A stretch of 35,058 nt of DNA from Betaproteobacteria bacterium (lineage in GTDB: Bacteria > Pseudomonadota > Gammaproteobacteria > Burkholderiales > SG8-39): positions 1 to 35,058 of the forward strand of contig JAOUIL010000029.1 of NCBI GenBank assembly GCA_029883975.1, given 5' to 3'. The translations under genes and the position numbers were made by a program. Below, in pieces: positions 28,656 to 35,058 of the stretch. The notes under the pieces are model-generated. The model did not search any database and was not told where the DNA came from. It was given only the letters and a program-made list of their open reading frames with translations. Position 1 is the first letter of the stretch, and each line of letters starts with the position of its first letter.

Positions 28656-29425
28656 TACTTCTTGGCCTCGATCCCGCCGAGGTAGAACCGGTTCCACGTC
28701 GGCGCGATGATCATCTCGTTGACGGTGGTGCGCGCCGGCATGGTGGCGACGAACAGGATCGCCTTGCCGAAATCCTCCGGCTGCGCCATGCGCGCGCGTT
28801 CTTCCGCGGAAGGCGGCACGGGGCGCTTCTCCAGGATGGGCGTGGCGACCTCGCCCGGCAGGATCGAGGTGGCGCGGATGCCGTTCGCGCATTCCTCCAT
28901 GTTGATCGACTCGGAGATGGCGATCACGGCGCGCTTGGTGGCGTTGTAGGCCGGCCCGGTGAGCACGCTGGCGTAGCGGCCCGCCCACGAGGAGATGTTG
29001 ATGATGAGGCCGTCCTTGCGCGCGCGCATTCCCGGCAGCACCGCGTGGCAGCAGTAGAACAGGCCGTTCAGGTTGATGCGCACCACGTCGTCCCAGCCGT
29101 CGAGCGTCATGTTGCTGAAGTTGCGCTTGCCGCCGCCGATGTTGGTACCGGCGCTCGCCACCAGGATGTCGATGCGGCCGTGGCGCTTCTCGATGTCGGC
29201 CGCGGTCTTCTCGACCGCCGCGCGGTCGCCCACGTCGAGCTGCATGGCCTCCGCGCTGCCGAGCTTTCTCAGCTCCGCGAGGCCGCTGTCGTTGGTGCGC
29301 GCGGTGCGCCCCGAGATGACGACATGCGCGCCGGCCGCGGCGAGCGCTTTCGCGCCCGCCAGGCCGATGCCCGAGCCGCCGCCCGTCACCCACGCGACTT
29401 TCCCCTTCAGCTCAGCGCCTGGCAT
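28655..29425 (-). CDS. Short-chain dehydrogenase/reductase (second)
   Basis: 256 residues. The cofactor motif TGGGSGIG is at 14-21. The catalytic residues are S145 or S146 (NISSWAG), Y160 and K164 (YNATK). It has ASAGTN in place of the usual NNAG, and the C-terminus (APTWNRFYLGGI) departs from the INGQ...DGG type, so it belongs to a different SDR subgroup than the gene at 25419. It overlaps the GST gene by 14 bp (ATG 29425, GST stop 29412-29414) and so ends the operon that began with the thiolase at the right edge. Its stop is followed directly by a palindromic repeat. Confidence 0.93.
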   Translation of the reverse strand: MPGAELKGKVAWVTGGGSGIGLAGAKALAAAGAHVVISGRTARTNDSGLAELRKLGSAEAMQLDVGDRAAVEKTAADIEKRHGRIDILVASAGTNIGGGKRNFSNMTLDGWDDVVRINLNGLFYCCHAVLPGMRARKDGLIINISSWAGRYASVLTGPAYNATKRAVIAISESINMEECANGIRATSILPGEVATPILEKRPVPPSAEERARMAQPEDFGKAILFVATMPARTTVNEMIIAPTWNRFYLGGIEAKK

Positions 29426-30104
29426 ATTGCGTCGCTCCGAAGAGGACTTCCTTCTGCTCCTTCGTCATCTCGGCCCGCCGGCGGTCGGCGAGCACCTTGA
29501 GCGCGCGCTCCACCGCCGGGCGCGCGAGCAGGCCGTCGCGCCAGCGCTTGACGTTCGGGTACTCGTCGATGTTCACGCCCTGGCGCTCCGGGAAGCGCAT
29601 CCACGGCATGATCGCCATGTCGGCGATGGTGTACTCGCCGCAGGCGACGTACTTCGACTCCTTGAGGCGCCGATCCACTACGCCGTACAGGCGATTGGCC
29701 TCGTTCTTGTAGCGGTTCATGGCGTACTCGATCTTCTCGGGCGCGTAGCCGAGGAAATGGTGCGCCTGGCCCAGCATCGGCCCGATGTGGCCCATCTGGA
29801 ACATCACCCACTGCATCACCTGCCAGCGCTCGCGGATGCGCTCTGGCAGGAACCTGCCGGTCTTCGAGGCGAGGTAGAAAAGCATCGCCCCCGACTCGGC
29901 GAGCGCCATCGGCTTGCCGTCCGGCCCGTCGCTGTCCACCATCGCCGGCATCTTGTTGTTGGGCGAGATCCTGAGGAACTCGGGCTTGAACTGGTCGCCC
30001 GCGCCGATGTCGATGGGAATCACCCGGTAGGGCAGCCCCGTCTCCTCGAGCATGATGTGGATCTTGTGCCCGTTGGGCGTGGGCCAGGTATACAGGTCGA
30101 TCAT
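29412..30104 (-). CDS. yfcG: Glutathione S-transferase, YfcG/Nu-class-like
   Basis: 230 residues from ATG 30104, which overlaps the TGA of the upstream reductase by 4 nt. The start MIDLYTWPTPNGHKIHIML matches YfcG-type proteins, with T9 and N11 in the positions that contact glutathione there and no catalytic Cys. The thioredoxin-like domain spans about 1-80 with the ESGAMLFYLA glutathione-binding turn, and the helical domain about 90-210. Known members have disulfide reductase or peroxidase activity with glutathione. In this operon it may protect against reactive enoyl or aldehyde intermediates. Confidence 0.9.
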   Translation of the reverse strand: MIDLYTWPTPNGHKIHIMLEETGLPYRVIPIDIGAGDQFKPEFLRISPNNKMPAMVDSDGPDGKPMALAESGAMLFYLASKTGRFLPERIRERWQVMQWVMFQMGHIGPMLGQAHHFLGYAPEKIEYAMNRYKNEANRLYGVVDRRLKESKYVACGEYTIADMAIMPWMRFPERQGVNIDEYPNVKRWRDGLLARPAVERALKVLADRRRAEMTKEQKEVLFGATQYARR

Positions 30105-31093
30105 GTCAGCCTCACCAGTTGCTTGCCGAAGTTTTCCCCCTTGAGCAGCCCGATCAGGCCCCGGGGCGCGTTCTCGATGCCCTTCACCACGGACTCGCGG
30201 TACTTGAAGCGCCCGTCGGTGACCAGCGCCAGCAGCGCCTGGTTCGCCTCGGGGTAGCGCTCCACCCAGTCGAAGACGATCATGCCCTGCACCTTGATGC
30301 GGTTGACGAGGATCGAGCGGAACATCTTCACGCCGTAGGGCTCGGCGGCGTTGTAGTCGGAAATCAGGCCGCAGATCGCGATGCGCGACTTGACGTTCAT
30401 GAGCCGCAGCATCGTGTCGAGGATCACGCCGCCGACGTTCTCGAAGTAGGCGTCCACGCCTTTCGGGCAGGCGGCGCGCAGGTCGTCCAGGAGCTTCCCC
30501 GCCTTGTAGTCCACGCAGGCATCGAACCCGAGCTCCTGCACCACGTAGTCGCACTTCGCCTTGCCGCCCGCGATGCCGACCGTGCGGCAGCCCCATTCCT
30601 TCGCCAGCTGGCCGACCACGCTGCCCACCGCGCCGGAAGCCGCGGAGACGACCACGGTCTCACCCGCCTCGGGTTGCAGGATGTCCTTCATGCCGAAGTA
30701 GGCGGTGCGTCCCGGCATGCCGAGGCAGCCGAGGAAGTAGGAAAGAGGCGCGCGTGTGTCGTCGACCTTGGTGAGCAGCTCGCCCTTGCCGCTCCAGTAG
30801 AGCTGCCAGCCGGAGGGCGCCGTGACCTTGTCGCCCGCCTTGAACTTCGGGTGCCTGGATTCGACCACCTCGCCCGCGGTCTCGCCCGTCATCACGTCGC
30901 CGACCTCTACGCCCTTCACGTAGCTCTTCTGCTTGGTCATGCGCCCGCGCATGTACGGGTCGAGCGACAGCCAGTGGTTCTTCACCAGCACTTCGCCCTC
31001 GGCGGGCTTGGGAACCGGCGCGGTTTCGAGGCGGAAGTTGGCTTCGGTCACCCAGCCTTCCGGGTGACTCGCCATGACGATGCGCTTGTTCAT
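30101..31093 (-). CDS. NADPH-dependent MDR-family reductase, CurA/PTGR-like
   Basis: 330 residues, zinc-free medium-chain reductase. The N-terminal WLSLDPYMRGRM is the signature of the leukotriene B4 dehydrogenase/CurA group. The cofactor motif is AASGAVGSVVGQLA. It reduces alpha,beta-unsaturated carbonyls. I place the start at ATG 31093; the preceding in-frame extension overlaps the hydratase gene. The ribosome binding region GAGGA lies within a hairpin (31096-31117), which might limit translation. It overlaps the GST gene by ATGA. Confidence 0.92.
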   Translation of the reverse strand: MNKRIVMASHPEGWVTEANFRLETAPVPKPAEGEVLVKNHWLSLDPYMRGRMTKQKSYVKGVEVGDVMTGETAGEVVESRHPKFKAGDKVTAPSGWQLYWSGKGELLTKVDDTRAPLSYFLGCLGMPGRTAYFGMKDILQPEAGETVVVSAASGAVGSVVGQLAKEWGCRTVGIAGGKAKCDYVVQELGFDACVDYKAGKLLDDLRAACPKGVDAYFENVGGVILDTMLRLMNVKSRIAICGLISDYNAAEPYGVKMFRSILVNRIKVQGMIVFDWVERYPEANQALLALVTDGRFKYRESVVKGIENAPRGLIGLLKGENFGKQLVRLT

Positions 31094-31095
31094 GC

Positions 31096-31117
31096 GGGAT
31101 CCTCGAAAAAGGATCCC
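31096..31117 (-). promoter_or_regulatory. Leader hairpin overlapping the reductase ribosome binding site
   Basis: Perfect arms GGGATCC (31096-31102) and GGATCCC (31111-31117) with an 8-nt loop. In message sense the GAGGATCC just before the start codon is the second arm. It lies in the 37-nt gap after the hydratase gene and has no T-tract suited to termination. Confidence 0.5.
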
Positions 31118-31130
31118 GATGTTAGCGCAG

Positions 31131-31904
31131 CTACTGCCAGGACGGCTTGCGCTTTTCGAGAAACGCGCGGATGCCCTCGCGCGCCTCGGCGCCCGCGCGC
31201 GCCTCGGCGAGCGCGGCCGCCGTCTCCGCGGCGAGCGCGGCGTCGAGCGGCGCATTCTCCACGCGCAGCAGGAGCCTCTTGGTGCGCGCCAGCGCCTCGG
31301 GGCCGCCTTGCGCGAGCCGCGCGCACAGGGCGTCGATCGCCGCGTCCAGCTCGCCGGCGGGCACGCACTCGTGCACGAAGCCGATGCGCTTGGCTTCCGG
31401 CGCCGAAAGTCGTTCGCCGGTCAGCATGTAGCGGCGCGCCTGCGCCGCGCCCATGGCGCGCGCGAGGTACGGGCTGATCATCGCCGGGACGAGGCCGATG
31501 CGCGTCTCCGGCAGCGCGAACTCGGCGGCATCGGCGGCCACCACCAGGTCGCTTGCCGCAACGAGGCCCATGCCGCCCGCGAACGCGGGGCCATGCACGC
31601 GCGCGACGATCGGCTTGGGATAGGCGTGCATGCGGTAGAGGAGCTTCGCGAAGCGCGAGGCCTCGCGCCGCGAGCGGGCCCTGGTCATCTTGGCCGCCTT
31701 TTCCATCTTCGCGAGGTCGCCTCCCGCGCAGAACGCGGGACCGCGCCCGGCGAGGACCAGCACGCGCATCGAGGGGTCCCTCTCCACGACTTCCAGCGCG
31801 GTCTCCAGCGCGGAGATCAGCTCATCGGAGAGCGCATTCCTCACCTCCGGCCGGTTCATCCACAGCCAGGCCGCGGCGCCGCGCGGCTGGACGTCGAGGA
31901 TCAC
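31131..31904 (-). CDS. Enoyl-CoA hydratase/isomerase family protein
   Basis: 257 residues from GTG 31904, overlapping the monooxygenase stop by GTGA. Crotonase motifs are AGRGPAFCAGGDL (oxyanion loop), HGPAFAGGMGLVAASD and FALPETRIGLVPA with one catalytic Glu. The second Glu position of classical hydratases (GGCEL) reads GGMGL, so the chemistry may be isomerase- or methylglutaconyl-type rather than simple hydration. It functions in the acyl-CoA catabolic operon. Confidence 0.92.
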   Translation of the reverse strand: MILDVQPRGAAAWLWMNRPEVRNALSDELISALETALEVVERDPSMRVLVLAGRGPAFCAGGDLAKMEKAAKMTRARSRREASRFAKLLYRMHAYPKPIVARVHGPAFAGGMGLVAASDLVVAADAAEFALPETRIGLVPAMISPYLARAMGAAQARRYMLTGERLSAPEAKRIGFVHECVPAGELDAAIDALCARLAQGGPEALARTKRLLLRVENAPLDAALAAETAAALAEARAGAEAREGIRAFLEKRKPSWQ

Positions 31905-32845
31905 GACAGCGCGAGCCTCCTGCGCGCCGCGGTGTACTCGGCGGCGAGCTTCGCCACGACGTCGGCCACGGGCAGCACCGCGTCGATCTGCCCGACGCCC
32001 TGCCCCGCGCTCCAGATGTCGCGCCACACCTTCTTCTCGGCGCCGCTCGCGGAGCCGAAGTTCATTTTCTTCGGATCGGATTTCGGCAGGTTGAGCGGGT
32101 CGAAGCCGGCGGCGATCACGCTGTGCTTGAGGTAGTTGCCGTTCACGCCGGAGAACAGGTCCGTGTAGACGATGTCCGACGCATGCGCCTTGAGGATCTC
32201 CTCCTTGTAGCGCTCGGGCACGCTCGCCTCCGGCGTGGCCAGGAAGCGCGTGCCGATGTACGCGAGGTCCGCGCCCGCGGCGAGCGCGGCGAGGATCGCA
32301 TCCCCGGTGGCGATGGCGCCCGAGAGGATGATCGGCCCGTCGAAGAAGCGCCGCACCTCGCCCACCAGCGCGAAGGGCGAGAGCGTGCCGGCGTGGCCGC
32401 CTGCTCCGGCGCACACCAGGATCAGCCCGTCGACGCCCGCCTCCAGGGCCTTTTCCGCGTGGCGCACGTTGATCACGTCGTGCAGCACGATGCCGCCGTA
32501 GGCGTGGATCGCGGGGATCACGTCGTTCGGCGCCCTGAGGCTCGTGATCGTGATCGGCACCTTGTGCCGGATGCAGACCTCGAGGTCGTGCGCGAGGCGG
32601 TCGTTCGACTTGTGCACGATCTGGTTCACCGCGTAGGGCGCGGCGTCCGGCCGCCCGGCGAGCGCCTGCTCGATCTCCGTGAGCCACGCATCGAGCGCTT
32701 CCTTCGGGCGCGCGTTCAGGGCCGGGAAGGAGCCCACGATCCCGGCCTTGCACTGCTCGATGACGAGCTTCGGGTTGCCGGCGATGAACATCGGTGCGGC
32801 AATGACCGGGAGCTTCAGGCGCTGCAGGACCGGCGGCAGCGCCAT
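31901..32845 (-). CDS. Nitronate monooxygenase / 2-nitropropane dioxygenase-like flavoprotein
   Basis: 314 residues, TIM-barrel FMN enzyme. APMFIAGNPKLV at the start and CAGAGGHAGTLSPF hold the FMN-binding and catalytic His region; ILSGAIATGDAILAALAAGAD is the phosphate-binding part. Members oxidise nitronates, and related ones act in acyl-CoA operons as enoyl reductase-like flavoproteins, so the name is only a family label. ATG 32845 overlaps the TGA of the FadJ-type gene by one base (TGATG). Confidence 0.9.
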   Translation of the reverse strand: MALPPVLQRLKLPVIAAPMFIAGNPKLVIEQCKAGIVGSFPALNARPKEALDAWLTEIEQALAGRPDAAPYAVNQIVHKSNDRLAHDLEVCIRHKVPITITSLRAPNDVIPAIHAYGGIVLHDVINVRHAEKALEAGVDGLILVCAGAGGHAGTLSPFALVGEVRRFFDGPIILSGAIATGDAILAALAAGADLAYIGTRFLATPEASVPERYKEEILKAHASDIVYTDLFSGVNGNYLKHSVIAAGFDPLNLPKSDPKKMNFGSASGAEKKVWRDIWSAGQGVGQIDAVLPVADVVAKLAAEYTAARRRLALS

Positions 32846-34956
32846 CAGTCGAGGGGTGTGTTCTTCGCAGCGAGCTCGCGCAGGAGCTTGGGCGGCGCGA
32901 AGCGCGGGCCCACCTTCTTCGCCAGCTCGTCGGCGCGCTTGACGAACTTCCTGGTGCCGACGTGGTTCACGTACTGCAGCGCGCCGCCCGCCCAGGCCGG
33001 GAAGCCGATGCCGAAGATCGAGCCGATGTTGCCGTCGTGCACGTGCTCGAGCACGCCTTCCTCCAGGCACCTCGCGGTCTCGATCGCCTGGCGAACCAGC
33101 AGCCGCTCCTTCAGCTCCTCGAAATCCCACTGGACGCCCTTCCTGCCGAAGTGCTTCGCCAGCTCCGGCCAGAGGAACTTCTTTCCTTCCTTCGGATATT
33201 CGTAGAACCCGCCGCCGCCCGCGCGGCCCGGGCGCCTGAACTCCTTCACCATGCGCACGATCACTTCCTGCCCGGGCTGCGGCGTGTACTTCCTGCCTTC
33301 CGCCTCGAGGTCGGCCTTCGTCTGCTCCATCACCGCGACCGAGAGCGCCATCGAGGTCTCGTCGATCACCGCGAGCGGGCCGACCGGCATGCCGGCGAGC
33401 CGCCCCGCATTCTCGATCACCGCCGCCGGAATGCCTTCCTGCAGCATCGCGCAGCCCTCGGCGACGAAGGTGCCAAACGTGCGGCTCGTGTAGAAGCCGC
33501 GCGAATCGTTCACCACGATCGGCATCTTGCCGATCTGCAGCACGTAGTCGTAGGCGCGCGCCAGCGTCTCGGCGGACGTCCTCTTGCCCTTGATGATCTC
33601 CACGAGCTGCATCTTGTCCACCGGCGAGAAGAAGTGCAGGCCGATGAAGTCTTCCGGCCTGGAGAACGCCTGCGCGAGGCCGGTGATCGGCAGCGTCGAC
33701 GTGTTGGAGGCGAAGAGGCCGCCCGGCGCGAGCATCGGCTCGGCTTCCTTCGTCGCCTGCGCCTTGACGTCGCGCTTCTCGAACACCGCCTCGATGATCA
33801 GGTCGCAGCCCCGCAGGTCCGATGCGCTCGCCGTGGGCGTGATGAGCGCGGGCACCTGCGGGCGGTTGCGCTTCGCCGCGAGCTTCTCGCTGTAGGCCTT
33901 GCCCTGCTGCGCGCGCTCGAGCGTGGTGTCCTTCAGCACACAGGGCACGCCGCGCAGCGCGTTCGCCCACGCGATGCCGCCGCCCATCATGCCCGCGCCG
34001 AGGATGCCGACCTTGGTCGCCTTCCATTTCGGCACGTCCCTGGGGCGCGAGGCGCCCGAGCGGATCGCCGTGCGGTCGAAGAAGAGGTGGATGAGGTTCT
34101 TCGCCACCGGCCCGACGGCGAGCTTGGCGAGGTAGCGCGACTCGATCCGCAGCGCCGTATCGAAATCCACGCTCGCGCCCTCCACGGCCGCCGCCATGAT
34201 CGCTTCGGGCGCGGGATACAGGCCGCGCGTCTTCTCGATCAGCATCGCTGGAGCGATGGTGAGCATCTGCGCGATCGCCGGGCTCGCGGGCGTGCCGCCC
34301 GGGATGCGATAGTTGTCCTCGTCCCAGGGCTGCTTGGGCGAGGGGTTCTTCGCGATCCACTCGCGCGCCATGCGCGCGAGGTCGTCGTGGCTTCCCGCAA
34401 TGCCCTGCAAGAATCCGAGCTTCGCCGCCTCCGCGGGACGCATGGTCCTGCCTTCCATCAGCATCGGCAGCGCCGCCTGCAGGCCGAGCAGGCGCACGGT
34501 CTTGGTGATGCCGGTCGCGCCGGGCAGCAGGCCGAGCGTCGCCTCGGGCAGGCCGAGCTCGATTCGCCCGTCGTCGAGGCAGATGCGGCAGTGCGCGGCG
34601 AGCGCGAGCTCCCAGCCGCCGCCGAGCGCGGCGCCTTCGAGCGCCGCCACCACCGGCTTGCCGAGCTTGTCGAGCGCGCGGAAGTCGCGCTTGATCTCCT
34701 CGATCTCCTCGAAGAATCGCGGGCCGTCCGCCGCCGTGAGCTTGAGCACCTCCTTCAATTCGGCGCCGGCGAAGAAGGACTTCTTCGCCGAGGCGAGGAT
34801 CACGCCCGCGATCGAATCCTTCTCCTTCTGCAGGCGCTCGACCGCGGCGTGGAAGGCCTTCTTCCACGCCGCGGTCATCGTGTTGACCGGCGCGCCGGGC
34901 GCGTCGAAGGTCAGGGTGACGACGCCGTCGTCGCCCTTTTCATAGCGAACCGGCAT
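32845..34956 (-). CDS. FadJ-type multifunctional enoyl-CoA hydratase/3-hydroxyacyl-CoA dehydrogenase
   Basis: 703 residues, complete. The N-terminal crotonase domain (about 1-190) has GAALGGGWELALAAH and ELGLPEATLGLLPG with both catalytic Glu. The NAD domain begins near residue 310 with GILGAGMMGGGIAW. The dehydrogenase His is in HFFSPVDKMQLVEI (about 440), followed by 3HCDH C-terminal domains. Full-length FadJ proteins are this size. It sits directly after the thiolase (stop 34957-34959, ATG 34956). It is a second, separate beta-oxidation pair from that at 2-2958, pointing the opposite way, with clearly different sequence. Confidence 0.96.
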   Translation of the reverse strand: MPVRYEKGDDGVVTLTFDAPGAPVNTMTAAWKKAFHAAVERLQKEKDSIAGVILASAKKSFFAGAELKEVLKLTAADGPRFFEEIEEIKRDFRALDKLGKPVVAALEGAALGGGWELALAAHCRICLDDGRIELGLPEATLGLLPGATGITKTVRLLGLQAALPMLMEGRTMRPAEAAKLGFLQGIAGSHDDLARMAREWIAKNPSPKQPWDEDNYRIPGGTPASPAIAQMLTIAPAMLIEKTRGLYPAPEAIMAAAVEGASVDFDTALRIESRYLAKLAVGPVAKNLIHLFFDRTAIRSGASRPRDVPKWKATKVGILGAGMMGGGIAWANALRGVPCVLKDTTLERAQQGKAYSEKLAAKRNRPQVPALITPTASASDLRGCDLIIEAVFEKRDVKAQATKEAEPMLAPGGLFASNTSTLPITGLAQAFSRPEDFIGLHFFSPVDKMQLVEIIKGKRTSAETLARAYDYVLQIGKMPIVVNDSRGFYTSRTFGTFVAEGCAMLQEGIPAAVIENAGRLAGMPVGPLAVIDETSMALSVAVMEQTKADLEAEGRKYTPQPGQEVIVRMVKEFRRPGRAGGGGFYEYPKEGKKFLWPELAKHFGRKGVQWDFEELKERLLVRQAIETARCLEEGVLEHVHDGNIGSIFGIGFPAWAGGALQYVNHVGTRKFVKRADELAKKVGPRFAPPKLLRELAAKNTPLD

Positions 34957-35058
34957 CTACAGGCGCTCGACGATCGTGGCGATGCCCATGCCGCCGCCGA
35001 CGCACAGCGTCGCCAGGCCGTAGCGCAGTTTGCGGCGCTCGAGCTCGTCGAGCAGCGT
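34957..35058 (-). CDS. Thiolase, C-terminal end only (runs off the right edge)
   Basis: 33 residues plus a TAG stop, in frame to the edge. It reads [20 protein letters not shown] then [13 protein letters not shown]. The Cys-Val-Gly-Gly-Gly-Met-Gly is the C-terminal thiolase active-site motif, with the Cys as acid/base. It is the partner of the adjoining FadJ-type gene, with its stop immediately next to that gene's ATG. Confidence 0.9.
   Translation of the reverse strand, partial: TLLDELERRKLRYGLATLCVGGGMGIATIVERL

Overview
The window reads as a high-GC, densely packed chromosomal segment of a betaproteobacterium, most likely Burkholderiales or a near relative. This is inferred from the strong GC bias, a BPSS1780-type membrane protein, several PF04392-type 'ABC_sub_bind' proteins with Tat-like signals, and the many 4-bp ATGA/GTGA gene overlaps. 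No rRNA, tRNA, CRISPR array, transposase or phage gene was seen.

Layout. (1) 1-3910, plus strand: a 5'-truncated FadB/FadJ-type beta-oxidation protein, a thiolase and a ketopantoate-reductase-family protein. (2) 3976-16582, minus strand: an island of six paralogous, permease-less ABC substrate-binding proteins. They are mixed with small exported proteins and end in a translationally coupled histidine kinase, single-domain response regulator and REC-nucleotide cyclase. (3) 16755-17390, plus: a Crp/Fnr regulator, divergent from the island. (4) 17609-19848, minus: a Zn-alcohol dehydrogenase followed by a second REC-nucleotide cyclase. (5) 19895-30104: an MFS-PlsC fusion, an aldehyde dehydrogenase, an ADP-forming acyl-CoA ligase, an SDR, a thioesterase, membrane proteins, a second SDR and a YfcG-like GST. 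(6) 30101-35058, minus: a second acyl-CoA catabolism operon (thiolase, FadJ-type protein, nitronate monooxygenase-like protein, enoyl-CoA hydratase, CurA-like reductase, running into the GST and SDR).

The most interesting part is the island at about 3976-18742. Four promoters in it share a composite module. On the minus strand this is a 13-bp palindrome (consensus GTGAATAAGTCAC), then exactly 13 bp, then a 14-bp box (consensus CAAAGTGCGGCGAC). Three of the four are followed by related leaders of 93-95 nt. A fifth palindrome lies between the island and the Crp/Fnr gene, whose recognition helix carries the R-E-x-x-x-R pattern of GTGA-reading Crp proteins and whose ligand pocket looks cyclic-nucleotide competent. 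Two REC-cyclases flank the region. My inferred model is: exported binding proteins, then sensor kinase, then response regulator and REC-cyclase, then cyclic nucleotide, then the Crp/Fnr protein, then the module promoters. Both cyclases have substitutions at the usual purine-recognition positions, and the operator spacing is 5 rather than the classical 6, so the loop is a hypothesis.

A second theme is a family of 21-bp palindromes (arms AAATAGGGAC or AAATGGGGAC) with seven copies, two pairs of which form REPIN-like inverted doublets. They abut or supply the stop codons of six genes. One doublet occupies the place where the start region of an MFS gene should be.
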